The translations under genes were made by a program, and so were the position numbers. Below are positions 9,603 to 18,162 of a stretch of DNA of 29,923 nucleotides, piece by piece. The notes below the pieces were generated by a model. That model was not told the DNA's origin and did no database searches. It was given only the letters and a program-made list of their open reading frames with translations. The stretch is taken from NCBI GenBank assembly GCA_034211175.1, contig JAXHUH010000133.1:1-29923 (forward strand), read 5' to 3'. The stretch comes from JAXHUH01 sp034211175 (GTDB lineage Bacteria; Actinomycetota; Acidimicrobiia; Acidimicrobiales; CAIXPF01). Within the stretch, counting starts at the first letter, position 1; each line of letters opens with the position of its first letter.

Positions 9603-10283
9603 TCAGCGGACCCGGATCAGCGTCAGGCCGTCCCCCAGCGGCAGGATCATGCTGTCGAAGCGCTCGTCGGCTGCGACCCAGTCGTTGAACGCACGCAGCG
9701 CCACGCCGTTGGTGTCCTCGGGGTCGGCGTCGGGACGGGCCACCGACCCGCCCCACAGCGTGTTGTCGACGGCGATCACGCCGTTGGCCACCATGCGAGG
9801 GGCCAGCGCCTCGACGTAGGCCCGGTAGCCGTCCTTGTCGGCGTCGATGAACGCCAGACCGACGTGACGCTCGGTCGCCAGCGCGGATACGCCGTCGATC
9901 GCCGGCCCGATCGTGACCTCGATCCGGTCGGCGACGCCGGCGCGCTCCCAGAACGGCCGACCGATGCCGACCCACTCCTCGGACAGGTCGAACGCGAGGA
10001 GCTTGCCGCCCGGGGGCAGGGCCCGGGCGACGGCGAGGGCCGAGGTCCCGGTGAACGTACCGATCTCGACGGCCACCGTCGGCTGGAGCAACCCGGCGAG
10101 CCAGGCGAGGAGCGCCGCCGACTCGTGGGAGAGCTGCATGCCGGCGTAGCCGCCGGTGCGCTCGGCAGTGACGTGCGACAGCTCCGCCAGGATCGGGTCG
10201 TCGCCGATCGAGTGGCGCATCACGTAGTCCAGCAGGCCCCCGCCCAGCGGCGGCAGCTCGAAGTCGTCAGGCGTTCGGCTCAT
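9603..10283 (-). CDS. SAM-dependent O-methyltransferase, family 3 (caffeoyl-CoA OMT-like), 226 aa
   Basis: It probably transfers a methyl group from S-adenosylmethionine to a catechol-type hydroxyl with a divalent metal. The SAM loop is VEIGTFTG (72-79), followed by LAFDLSEEW (motif II). The metal site shows FIDADKDGY (145-153) and VDNTLWGG (172-179), as in COMT-like family 3 enzymes. Length is normal. The ATG at 10283 begins the conserved part; only a distant GGAG precedes it, so start confidence is moderate. Substrate cannot be told: nearby genes give no pathway. Confidence 0.9.
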   Translation of the reverse strand: MSRTPDDFELPPLGGGLLDYVMRHSIGDDPILAELSHVTAERTGGYAGMQLSHESAALLAWLAGLLQPTVAVEIGTFTGTSALAVARALPPGGKLLAFDLSEEWVGIGRPFWERAGVADRIEVTIGPAIDGVSALATERHVGLAFIDADKDGYRAYVEALAPRMVANGVIAVDNTLWGGSVARPDADPEDTNGVALRAFNDWVAADERFDSMILPLGDGLTLIRVR

Positions 10284-10411
10284 CGGGTGGGGGTCTCCGG
10301 CGTCGCGTGCGGACCGGCGCATCGGGGGCCTCCGCCCGGCACGCCGGCACCAGACTCCCACAGGCCGGCTCCACCGCCGACAACCTCGCGGCGCCGGGCC
10401 GAACCCACACC

Positions 10412-10438
10412 CGTCAGTCCCGTCAGTCCTGTCGGTCC
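10412..10438. repeat. Three 9-bp tandem repeats spanning a stop codon
   Basis: CGTCAGTCC-CGTCAGTCC-TGTCGGTCC: two exact units and one with two changes. The array includes the stop codon of the subtilase-like gene (10423-10425), so slippage here would alter its C-terminus. Confidence 0.6.
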
Positions 10439-11745
10439 TGCGGTGCCGGGGGCAGCGACAGGCCACAGTCCAACAGCGGCTGCAGCGCAGCGATGGCGTC
10501 GAGCGGCTGGAGCCCCGTGCTGATGCCCCGGGCGAGCTCGGCGGTGACGCAGGCCGCCGCGAGCGTCGTGCTGCTCCACCTGGCGATGCCCGACGGCGCC
10601 AGCTCCGGCGGGTAGGTGCTGAGGACGTGCTCGCCGACCGCCTGCACGGTCGAGAAGTCGTTCGAGAAGGACGACGGCGCGCCGTCGGCGTCGAGGGAGC
10701 CCACGGCGACCACCTGCGCGAGCTCCGCGGCGAGCGCTGCGGGGAGGCGCTCGGCGCCGGTGGCGTCGTCGCCCGCGGGCACCACGACGAGGCCGCCACG
10801 ATCGATGAGGCGGTCGATGGCCGCCTCGATGCCGATGAGGCGCGGGCTCACGCTGGTCAACGGGTCACGTGGTCCGCCGACGCGGGCCCGGAAGCACGGG
10901 TAGGCGCCGAAGTCGAGCTGGACCACGGTCTGCTCCGGGAGATCGGCCAGCGCCTCGAGCACCGCGACCTCGTCGGTGATGGTGCGGGGCGGCCCGCCGT
11001 CGGGACCGATGTAGTCGGCGTCGAGGTCGTCGGGCGCGACGGAGATGATGCGGGCGTCGGGCGCGCGCAGGGCGATCGCCCCGGCGACCAGGGTCCCGTG
11101 CCCTGCGTCGGCGCCGACCATGACGTCCCCGGTCGCGCCGGCGACGACCGTCGGCAGGGTCCAGGCGTCCGGCGCCCAGCCCGTGTCGACCACCGCCACG
11201 GTGGTGCCACCACCGCCGGGCTCGGCCGGACGGAGGCCACCGTCGATCGCGTCGACCGGTTCGACGTCGCCGACGGCCCGCGGGCTCGTGCCGAGCGTCA
11301 GGACGTGGTTGGGGGTGACGGCCAGGCCGCGGGCCCGGGCGATCGCGGCGATGGCGTACGGATCGACCGCGGTGCCGTCCAGCCGGAGCAGCGCGACGGG
11401 GGTCCCCGGCGACGGGACCGACACGTCGACCTCGCCGACACCGAGCTCGGCGAGCACGTTGGTGACCGCCACCGTCGCCGCCACGACGTCGGCCGATGCG
11501 CTGGAGCCGACGAGGAGCTCGTCGGGGCGGTAGGCGCAGCTGTCACCGGGGCCGCCGGCCGGGTCGAGCTGGGCGACGACGACCCGCTCCCCCGCAACGA
11601 CCTGCGGGGGTGGGGGTGCCTCGGGCGGGGCGGACGCGGCGGCGGGAACGGCCGGGGGCCGGGGCACCGCGCCGGCCGTCGCGGCCAGCGCGACCGTGGC
11701 CAGCACGGCCACCATCACGCCGGCCGGGCCTCGGGACCGTCGCAT
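10423..11745 (-). CDS. Secreted subtilase-like (S8) protein with substituted active-site residues, 440 aa
   Basis: A signal peptide (residues 1-26, hydrophobic VMVAVLATVALAATAG) is followed by a Pro/Ala-rich linker, an N-terminal domain resembling a subtilase propeptide (about 50-155, YRPDELLVG) and an S8 fold. Catalytic Asp (VAVVDTGW, Asp187) and His (GHGTLVAG, His216) are clear, and FSN (360-362) matches the usual FSNYG segment. The oxyanion motif AAGN is PAGD (Asp326), and the GTSMAAPHV helix reads STTLAAACV (392-400), which puts Thr394 where the nucleophilic Ser belongs. It may be a pseudoprotease, or use Thr. No transmembrane anchor is seen at the C-terminus, unlike mycosins. The ATG at 11745 has only a distant GGGGAG. 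It is a lone gene. Confidence 0.85.
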   Translation of the reverse strand: MRRSRGPAGVMVAVLATVALAATAGAVPRPPAVPAAASAPPEAPPPPQVVAGERVVVAQLDPAGGPGDSCAYRPDELLVGSSASADVVAATVAVTNVLAELGVGEVDVSVPSPGTPVALLRLDGTAVDPYAIAAIARARGLAVTPNHVLTLGTSPRAVGDVEPVDAIDGGLRPAEPGGGGTTVAVVDTGWAPDAWTLPTVVAGATGDVMVGADAGHGTLVAGAIALRAPDARIISVAPDDLDADYIGPDGGPPRTITDEVAVLEALADLPEQTVVQLDFGAYPCFRARVGGPRDPLTSVSPRLIGIEAAIDRLIDRGGLVVVPAGDDATGAERLPAALAAELAQVVAVGSLDADGAPSSFSNDFSTVQAVGEHVLSTYPPELAPSGIARWSSTTLAAACVTAELARGISTGLQPLDAIAALQPLLDCGLSLPPAPQDRQD

Positions 11746-12116
11746 CGTCGGAATGGCTCTCCCCCTGTCTCGGCGATCGCCCGGGCGTCACCGGTTCGGT
11801 GGCCGGGTGCACCGGTCACGTGCGCCGCACCGGCGGCGGGCAGGACACCGGTGGGTGCGGTCTCGCCGCCGGCACGATCGGGCACCGTGGTGGTGCGGGC
11901 GGGGCCGCGGTGGCGACCCCACGGTTCTTCCGGGCCCCTGATGTACCACGCGACTGGTGATCGGCGCATCGGTGAGCAGCCCAAACGTCGCCTCATCAGA
12001 GGCCGAACCGACCGGCCCTCGACCGTCGGAGACCGCGACCCACGTTGTGGCCCCGAGCTGAGTGGGTAGGAGTGGAAGACGCACGTCAGGTCGCCGCAAC
12101 CAACGAAGGAGACGGC
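11746..12116. other. 371-bp divergent intergenic region, no gene seen
   Basis: It lies between the subtilase-like gene (minus) and the Pro-rich/FNT gene pair (plus). Open frames crossing it lack ribosome sites and normal codon bias. Promoters for both sides should be here, but I see no strong -35/-10 pair or operator. Confidence 0.4.
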
Positions 12117-12323
12117 ATGAGCAACCGACGCCGCACCGACAACGGCGGAGCAGCGGCCACCACGGTGCCGACGCGACCGCTCCCCGACCAGCCCGGGCCG
12201 GGGATCGACGATCCCCCGGTCACCGAGCCGATCCCGACGCCGCCCGGGCCGGACGTCGAACCGATCACACCCGAGGAGCCACCTGACCGTCCGCCGCCGC
12301 GTCCCGAGCCCGCACCGGCGTGA
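12117..12323 (+). CDS. Proline-rich mini-protein (68 aa), unknown function
   Basis: The ATG at 12117 has a near-perfect AAGGAG ribosome site 5 nt upstream, so this is very likely translated. After a basic N-terminus (MSNRRRTDNGG) it is a low-complexity, acidic, Pro-rich chain (for example PDQPGPGIDDPPVTEPIPTP). It has no signal peptide, membrane segment or Cys. Its stop overlaps the start of the transporter gene (GTGA), implying translational coupling. It may serve to couple or regulate the transporter, or be a disordered accessory peptide. Confidence 0.7.
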   Translation: MSNRRRTDNGGAAATTVPTRPLPDQPGPGIDDPPVTEPIPTPPGPDVEPITPEEPPDRPPPRPEPAPA

Positions 12324-13162
12324 GCCGGGCCGCGTCGGCGCCCGCCGACGAAGCACCGGGCGCCGGCGCGGCGAACGACGACGAGGACACGTCCGACCGC
12401 CAGCTGCGGCGGACGTTGCACCGGTCGGTCGAGGCCGGCGAGGAGCGCCTCGACCGGCCGACGGCCAACCTGATCGCCACCGGCGTGGTCGGGGGCCTCG
12501 ACATCGGCGTCGGGGTCATGGCGCTGGTCGTCGTGAGCCGGCAGACCGGCAGTCACGTCCTCGGCTCACTGGCGTTCGGCATCGGCTTCATCGCGCTCAC
12601 CCTCGCCCGCAGCGAGCTGTTCACCGAGAACTTCCTCCTCCCGGTCAGTGCGGTCGTTGCCCGACGGACGGGTTTCGGACGCCTCCTGCGCCTCTGGGTG
12701 GGGACGCTCGCCGCCAACTGGGCAGCGGGCTGGGTCTTCATGTACCTCCTCGTCGTCGGGCTCCCCGACGTCGAGCCGACCGTCATCGAGCTCGGGCGCC
12801 ACTACCCGGAGATGGGCATCGGCGCCGAGGCGTTCGCGAGCGCACTGCTCGGCGGCGCGGTCATCACGCTCGTGACCTGGCTCGAGCGGGCGACCACCGA
12901 CATCGAGGCGCGCCTCGTGGCCGCCGTGTCGGGCGGGTTCCTGCTCGCGCTGGGCCCCCTCAACCACTCCGTGGTCGGCGCCCTGGAGATGTTCGGTGCG
13001 CTCATCGTCGGCGCGCCGTTCGGCTACCTCGATGCACTCGGCGCCGCATCGTTCGCCGTGGTCGGCAACCTCGTCGGCGGCGTCGGACTGGTCACGGTCG
13101 TGCGGCTGATCCAGGTCGGTGCCGATGCCGTCGAGCAGGAATCGGCGGGCCGCCGGGGCTGA
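12320..13162 (+). CDS. Formate/nitrite transporter (FNT) family membrane protein, YfdC-like (280 aa)
   Basis: The start GTG overlaps the stop of the upstream mini-protein by 4 nt. An acidic N-terminal tail of about 45 residues precedes about six membrane segments, beginning with NLIATGVVGGLDIGVGVMAL. Family signatures are ARSELFTENFLLPV after segment 2 and GPLNHSVVGA in the fifth, with the pore His as in FocA/NirC-type channels. FNT proteins form pentameric channels for small monovalent anions such as formate, nitrite or hydrosulfide. The closest resemblance is the YfdC subgroup, whose substrate is unknown, so I do not name a substrate. Confidence 0.88.
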   Translation: MSRAASAPADEAPGAGAANDDEDTSDRQLRRTLHRSVEAGEERLDRPTANLIATGVVGGLDIGVGVMALVVVSRQTGSHVLGSLAFGIGFIALTLARSELFTENFLLPVSAVVARRTGFGRLLRLWVGTLAANWAAGWVFMYLLVVGLPDVEPTVIELGRHYPEMGIGAEAFASALLGGAVITLVTWLERATTDIEARLVAAVSGGFLLALGPLNHSVVGALEMFGALIVGAPFGYLDALGAASFAVVGNLVGGVGLVTVVRLIQVGADAVEQESAGRRG

Positions 13163-13246
13163 GCCCGGCAGCGGCCTGCGTGGCAGCACGACTACGATCG
13201 GTGTTCCCCCCCCACCTCGGATCGCGCTCCCCGGAGGGGCCGGGCG

Positions 13247-13675
13247 ATGGATCGGCTGGAGGACGTACCCGTGCGGTGGTCGACGGTCGTCGAGCACAGT
13301 CAACGCGCGCTCGACGATGCGTCCCAGCGCCTGCGGGCCGCGCTGCCCGACGGCGTGGACGACCGCAGCGACGACATCACGCTCGTCGCCGAGGCGCTGC
13401 TCGAGAACGCGCTCCTCCACGGGGCGCCCCCGGTCCACCTGACGCTGCGGGAGGACGCCCGCCTGCTCGCCGTCGAGGTGAGCGACGGCAACAGCCGCCT
13501 GCCCCGCCTGCACCTCGCCCCGGTCGACGGCTACCGCCTGCGACGTGGTCTCACCGTCATCGAACGGCTTGCGGACAAGCTCGACATGCGCCTGCTCCCC
13601 AACGGGAAGGTCGTCCGCGCCGTCTTCGAGCGCCACCGACCCCCGGGAAGCGACGGCGAGACCGGAAAGGACTGA
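13247..13675 (+). CDS. Stand-alone GHKL ATP-binding protein (HATPase_c_2; anti-sigma-like), 142 aa
   Basis: A single histidine-kinase-like ATPase domain without a dimerisation/His-box domain. The N-box is EALLENALLHG (Glu49, Asn54, His58), the G1-like box is VEVSDGNSRLP (about 77-86) and the G2-like box is YRLRRGLTVIERL. This is the layout of the RsbW/SpoIIAB-related proteins common in actinobacteria, which bind ATP and sequester sigma factors or act as partner-switch kinases. No sigma or anti-anti-sigma gene is adjacent, so the partner is unknown. The ATG at 13247 has GGAGG about 9 nt upstream. Confidence 0.85.
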   Translation: MDRLEDVPVRWSTVVEHSQRALDDASQRLRAALPDGVDDRSDDITLVAEALLENALLHGAPPVHLTLREDARLLAVEVSDGNSRLPRLHLAPVDGYRLRRGLTVIERLADKLDMRLLPNGKVVRAVFERHRPPGSDGETGKD

Positions 13676-13760
13676 ACGTCAATCACGCCCGGACGCGCCG
13701 ACTTCGCCCGATCGGGCGACGGCAGCGGGCCCGCAAGGCACGAGACTCGATGGTGTGTCG

Positions 13761-14200
13761 ATGATTGGCGAGTCGATCAGGTTCGTCGTGCAGCGGGCAC
13801 TCGTGCCGTCGCTGCGCGACGCCGGGTACAACAACATCGTCACCACTGGTGGCGGGCTGAACACGATGTCGTGCGGTGCGTGACGGTGAGCTCGAGCACC
13901 GGCAACCAGGGCTGCCGGGGCACGTTCCGCATCGACGTCGGCATCCGCCGGGCCGACGAGCCGTGGATCCGCTCGTCCGCGTCGGCGCCTCCCCGGGTCG
14001 CGGACTGCCCCAACCGGTGGACCCTCACCGAGCTCGGCGGCGACATCGCCATACCCGACGGCTACGGCATCGACGGCCACACCGACCTCTTCGCGCTCGC
14101 CGAGGTCGTCCGTTGGCAGTGGGAGGCCGTCGGCCTGCCGTTCCTCGACTCGGCCGGCGACCGCGCCTTCCTCGACGCCTGGAGCCGCCGCGCCCGCTGA
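13761..14200 (+). pseudogene. Frame-broken gene resembling DUF4304
   Basis: The first frame (ATG 13761, stop 13881-13883) encodes IGESIRFVVQRALVPSLRDA followed by a Gly-rich turn. The C-terminal part continues in a different frame from about 13871 to 14200, with TFRIDVGIRR, EPWIR and LAEVVRWQWEAVGLPFLD. Read together they match the layout of DUF4304-type proteins: a helix ending LKxxGF, then a strand 'FxxNLGV'. The switch from frame 0 to frame +2 needs a one-base change between about 13840 and 13880. No classic slippery heptamer is visible, so a mutation or sequencing error is more likely than programmed frameshifting. Alternatively only the second part (GTG 13871) is a gene. Confidence 0.5.
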
Positions 14201-14231
14201 CCCGGCGACGGTCCGGGAGGCCCGGGCGGGC

Positions 14232-15227
14232 TCAGATGGCCGCGTCGCGCACCGCGCCGCGCCGCTGGAACCAGTCACCGACCTGGTTGAGCGACAGGAC
14301 GGTGGCGGACAGAGCGAGCGACGGCCACAGCACCTGGACGGCCGCGACGCTGACGTCGGGCCGGGCCTGGTTGATCATGTTGCCCCACGTGGGGGTGGGG
14401 AGCTGGACGCTGAGCGCCAGGAACGAGAGCGAGCCCTCGACCACGACGACGAACGCGGCCGCGACCATGGCGTAGGACAGCAGGGTCGGCAGCACGTTGG
14501 GGATGATCTCCCGGCGCAGGATCGTCCGTCGCTTGGTGCCGATGGCCAGCGCCGCGGTCACGAACTCCCGGTTGGAGATGGCCAGGCTGTTGGCCCGGGC
14601 GACGCGGGTGTAGGGCGGGATCGACAACACGCCGATGACCACGCTGATCAGGAGCAGGTCGCGTACCTCGAAGATCGAGACCAGCGCAAGCAGGAGCACC
14701 AGCGCGGGGAAGGCCAGGATCACGTCGACCGCCGCCATGACCACGTTCTCGGTGCGGCCGCGGACGAACCCGACGAGCGAGCCGAAGAAGCCGCCCACGA
14801 CGATGCCGAACAGCGCGGACACCCCGGCCACGATGAGACTCACCCACGCGCCGTGCACGAGGCGGGCGAACGTGTCACGGGCGAGCGTGTCGGTCCCGAG
14901 CCAGTGGTCGGCCGACGACGGCTCGTAGGGATCGCCGGTACCGAACTCACCCGTCGACGCGTTGAAGTTGTTGGTCTGGAAGTTCGGGTCCTGCAGCGGC
15001 AGGGCACCGTCGAACACGAAGGTGTCGAGCTTCGCGTAGATCGCACCGAAGACGACGAGCAGCAGCCACACCGCGCTGATCTTGACCAGCAGCGGCATCT
15101 CCCGGAACACACGGACCGGACTCGTCCGACGCCTCGGCGTGCCCCTGCTGCCCGCGTCGGGCTGGACCGACGTCGAGATGCGGCCGACGCGGTCGCTCGG
15201 GAACTCGGGGAGGTCGGTGAGGGCCAC
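14232..15227 (-). CDS. dppC/oppC-like: Peptide/dipeptide ABC transporter permease, C subunit (331 aa)
   Basis: This inner-membrane subunit pairs with the permease just upstream to form the import channel. A cytoplasmic N-terminal tail (about 55 residues) precedes the first membrane helix (VKISAVWLLLVVFGAI). The BPD_transp_1 core follows the HWLGTDTLARDTFARL motif, with the coupling-helix (EAA) segment AAALAIGTKRRTILRREIIP. The GTG at 15227 is chosen because AGGAGG sits 7 nt upstream, while an earlier in-frame start at 15257 has none. It begins one base after the stop of permease B. A long periplasmic loop after helix 1 (residues about 70-105) is usual in this subfamily. Confidence 0.92.
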   Translation of the reverse strand: MALTDLPEFPSDRVGRISTSVQPDAGSRGTPRRRTSPVRVFREMPLLVKISAVWLLLVVFGAIYAKLDTFVFDGALPLQDPNFQTNNFNASTGEFGTGDPYEPSSADHWLGTDTLARDTFARLVHGAWVSLIVAGVSALFGIVVGGFFGSLVGFVRGRTENVVMAAVDVILAFPALVLLLALVSIFEVRDLLLISVVIGVLSIPPYTRVARANSLAISNREFVTAALAIGTKRRTILRREIIPNVLPTLLSYAMVAAAFVVVVEGSLSFLALSVQLPTPTWGNMINQARPDVSVAAVQVLWPSLALSATVLSLNQVGDWFQRRGAVRDAAI

Positions 15228-15228
15228 G

Positions 15229-16182
15229 TCAGCTCCTCCTGATCCGGGGGTCGACAACGGTGTACAGCAGGTCGACGGCGGCGTTGATCACCACGTACAC
15301 GGTGGCGACGAAGACCGTGATCCCCTGGATCATGAGGATGTCCCGCTGGTTGATGGCGTTGATCAGCCGGAACCCGAGGCCGGGGATGGCGAACAGGGTC
15401 TCGATGATGACGGTGCCGCCCAAGAGGGCGCCGAAGTTGATGCCGATGATCGTCATCAGGCTCAGCGAGCTCGGGCGCAGGGCGTGGCGCAGGAGGATGA
15501 ACCGATCGTTCATGCCCTTGGCCTTCGCCGCGAGGATGTAGTTCTCCTGGAGCGTGGCCACCATGTCGGAGCGCACCAGCCGGGAGAAGATGGCCATCTG
15601 GGTGAGGGCCAGCGCCATGGCCGGCATGATCGCCGTGCTCAGGTTGTCGACGAGGCCCTTCTCGGTGAGGCGGTTCCAGTTCGACGCCGGGAACCACCCG
15701 AGCGTCACCGCGAACAGCCAGATGAAGAAGATGCCGGTCACGAAGTTGGGCACCGACAGGGCGAGCTGGACGCCGGCCGAACTGATGGTGTCCGGCCATC
15801 GCCCCTGTTTGTAGGCCCCGACCACCCCGATCGGCACCGCCAGCATCACGGCGATGATCACGGCCATGAACGCGAGCTGGGCCGTGACCGGGACCCGGTC
15901 AGAGATGGTCCCGGCCACGGTCTGGCCGCGGTTGATGTACGACTCGCCCAGGTCGCCCTGGACGGCGTTGCCGAGCCAGTCGACGTAGCGGACGAGGAAC
16001 GGGTCGTTCAGGCCCAGGTCCTGGCGGAGCTGTTCCTCGACGTCGGGGTCGCGGACCCCTTGGCCGAGGATGGCGTCGACCGGGTCCCCGGGTAGGAGCG
16101 CGACCATCGAGAAGGTGAGGAACGTGACCACGAACAGCGTGGCCAACAGCCTCATCAGGCGGAGGAGGATCACCTTGCGCAT
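15229..16182 (-). CDS. dppB/oppB-like: Peptide/dipeptide ABC transporter permease, B subunit (317 aa)
   Basis: It has an N-terminal membrane helix (LLRLMRLLATLFVVTFLTF) with the family motif LLPGDP and a following amphipathic segment (EEQLRQDLGLNDP). Five further helices follow, with the EAA-type loop NYILAAKAKGMNDRFILLRH that docks onto an ATPase, and the C-terminal VDLLYTVVDPRIR. Length and motifs are normal for DppB/OppB. It follows the binding protein gene after 53 bp and precedes permease C by one base, so the pair is translationally linked. Confidence 0.94.
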   Translation of the reverse strand: MRKVILLRLMRLLATLFVVTFLTFSMVALLPGDPVDAILGQGVRDPDVEEQLRQDLGLNDPFLVRYVDWLGNAVQGDLGESYINRGQTVAGTISDRVPVTAQLAFMAVIIAVMLAVPIGVVGAYKQGRWPDTISSAGVQLALSVPNFVTGIFFIWLFAVTLGWFPASNWNRLTEKGLVDNLSTAIMPAMALALTQMAIFSRLVRSDMVATLQENYILAAKAKGMNDRFILLRHALRPSSLSLMTIIGINFGALLGGTVIIETLFAIPGLGFRLINAINQRDILMIQGITVFVATVYVVINAAVDLLYTVVDPRIRRS

Positions 16183-16235
16183 GGACCGTCTCTCGTCTCG
16201 TACCCGGGAACCCTGATCGACGTCTCAGTGAGGGC

Positions 16236-18026
16236 TCAGCCCTGGTCCAGCCAGACCTCGGTCCAGCGGCCCTCGGCGCCGGGGAACCCGATGCCCAGGT
16301 CGCCGTTGGGCAGGTGCCAGCCGTTGACGCCCATGACCGACGGCTCGGTGGCGATCATCGTGGCGGTGTGGCCCGAGTACCAGACCGGCACCTGCTCGGC
16401 GAAGCGCAACATGATCGACTCGTACAGCGCGTAGCGCTCGTCGAAGTCGTCGGTGCGAACGGCCTCGACCGCGGCGCCGAACGACTCCGGGTCGAACCAG
16501 TTCGGGAAGTTGACCGGCGACACGACGCCTTCCAGACCGGCGGCCGCGGCGATCTCCTCGGTCGGCGGCGCCAGCAGCGGGTTGAGGACGATCGACGGGT
16601 CGTCGTCGGCGCCCCATCGCCAGCAGTGGGCGTGGTGCTGATCGCTGAGCGCGTTGTTGATGTGGGTCTGCTGGTCGAAGTTGGTCAGCTCGACGTTGAC
16701 CAACCCGCTCTCGCTCCACACCTGCTCGACGACCTGCATGGCCGCGATGAGCGACGGGTCGGGCGGGCACGACAGCTCGACGTCGATCGGCTCGCCGGCG
16801 GCCTTGCCGTCGGTCCGGGCCGGGTCGTCGATGTACTCCTGGAGGGAGGCGACGCCGGCCTCGAAGTCGAAGGAGGGCCACGCCTCGGCCACGGTCTCGG
16901 AGTACCACGGGCTGTCGGGCGAGAACATCTGGGTTCCGGGCGCCGAGATCCCGGTGCCGCCCAGGGCCTCGATGACCTGCTCCTGGGAGTTGAGCTGCAC
17001 GAGCCCGAGGCGGACCCGGACGTCGTCGAACGGCGGCACCAACACGTTGAACATGCCGCCGCCGACGTTGTTGCCCTGGAACTCGTGGAGCGTGATCTCC
17101 TGATCGGCGTCGCGGGCGTTGCGGATCGTGCCCTGGCGCAGGCTCTGCATGGCGTCGACGGTGCCGGACAGCAGCGCGTCCAGGCGGGTGCCCTCGTCGG
17201 GGATCGGCCGGAACGAGATCGAGTCGAGGTACGGCAGCGGGTCGCCCGCCTCGTTGGTGCGCCAGTAGTCGGGGTTGCGGACCACGACGGTCTCGTTGTC
17301 GAGGTCGCGGGACTCGATGGTGAACGGGCCGGTACCGATCGGCTCGGTGCTGTAGCCGTCGGGGTCGGCGGCCGCCGCCGCCGGCTCGAACACCATGCCG
17401 AGCGGGGCCCGGGACAGGAACGCCGGGAAGGCCGAGTTCGGCTGGCTCAGCGTGTAGGTGACCTCGAGGTCACCCGTGGCCTCGACCCCGGCGAGGTTGG
17501 CCGACGTGACCTGCCCGGAGGCGACGGCGCCCTCCTGCTGGAGCGGGAACATGTCGGCGATCGTCTGGGCGGTCAGCTCGACGCCGTTGTGGAACGTGAT
17601 CCCCTCACGAAGGGTCAGCGTCCAGGTCGTGAAGTCCTCGTTCGGCTCGTAGGACTCGGCCAGGTACGGCTGGTACTGGCCGTCGACGTCCTGCTCCACG
17701 AGCTTGTCGTAGATCGTGACCATCATGTTGTAACAAGGCGAGGAGCAGGTGTCCTCCCACGGCCGCAGGCCCACGGCCTCGGCCTCGAGGCCGATGGCGA
17801 TCTCGCCACCGGCGACGGCACCCTCGCTGCCCTCGTCGGTGACCTCGGAGTCCTCGTTGTCGAGCCCGTCGTCGTCACCCGACTCCTCGCCGGTGTCGTC
17901 CGTCGACTCCTCCTCGCCGGACTCGTCCCCGCTGGTCGTGTCGTCGTCATCGTCGCCGCACGCGGCCGCGACGAGCGCGAACGCGAACAGCAACGCCAGT
18001 AGCCGATACCAACCTCGACGCTTCAT
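16236..18026 (-). CDS. ABC transporter substrate-binding lipoprotein, SBP family 5 (peptide/nickel-type), 596 aa
   Basis: The start ATG (18026) follows GGGGGAG. A lipoprotein signal (LLALLFAFALVAAACG, Cys23) precedes an acidic linker of about 50 residues made of Asp, Glu, Ser and Thr. The SBP_bac_5 domain follows: FTTWTLTLREGITFHNGVEL, YDKLVEQD, GTGPFTIESRD and RIDALLSG-like helix motifs typical of OppA/DppA proteins. It is a membrane-anchored receptor delivering a ligand, probably an oligopeptide or similar compound, to the permeases encoded next. The ligand cannot be told from sequence; family members also bind nickel chelates, glutathione or opines. Confidence 0.93.
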   Translation of the reverse strand: MKRRGWYRLLALLFAFALVAAACGDDDDDTTSGDESGEEESTDDTGEESGDDDGLDNEDSEVTDEGSEGAVAGGEIAIGLEAEAVGLRPWEDTCSSPCYNMMVTIYDKLVEQDVDGQYQPYLAESYEPNEDFTTWTLTLREGITFHNGVELTAQTIADMFPLQQEGAVASGQVTSANLAGVEATGDLEVTYTLSQPNSAFPAFLSRAPLGMVFEPAAAAADPDGYSTEPIGTGPFTIESRDLDNETVVVRNPDYWRTNEAGDPLPYLDSISFRPIPDEGTRLDALLSGTVDAMQSLRQGTIRNARDADQEITLHEFQGNNVGGGMFNVLVPPFDDVRVRLGLVQLNSQEQVIEALGGTGISAPGTQMFSPDSPWYSETVAEAWPSFDFEAGVASLQEYIDDPARTDGKAAGEPIDVELSCPPDPSLIAAMQVVEQVWSESGLVNVELTNFDQQTHINNALSDQHHAHCWRWGADDDPSIVLNPLLAPPTEEIAAAAGLEGVVSPVNFPNWFDPESFGAAVEAVRTDDFDERYALYESIMLRFAEQVPVWYSGHTATMIATEPSVMGVNGWHLPNGDLGIGFPGAEGRWTEVWLDQG

Positions 18027-18055
18027 GGAGCGTGCTCCCCCCTTGCTGATGGTGT

Positions 18056-18072
18056 GACGGGCCGTGCCCGTC
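18056..18072 (-). promoter_or_regulatory. Intra-operon hairpin upstream of the binding-protein gene
   Basis: GACGGGC (18056-18062) and GCCCGTC (18066-18072) form a perfect 7-bp stem with a 3-nt loop in the 136-bp gap between the F ATPase and the binding protein. In other ABC operons such hairpins protect or separate the more abundant binding-protein mRNA. Role here is inference. Confidence 0.35.
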
Positions 18073-18162
18073 GACCGCTTCGTTGCTCGTGACCGCCCGA
18101 ACCCGTCACCGCCGCCGGTGGCCGATCCCCATCGGCGCACCACCCCCCGGCGGGACGGACGC

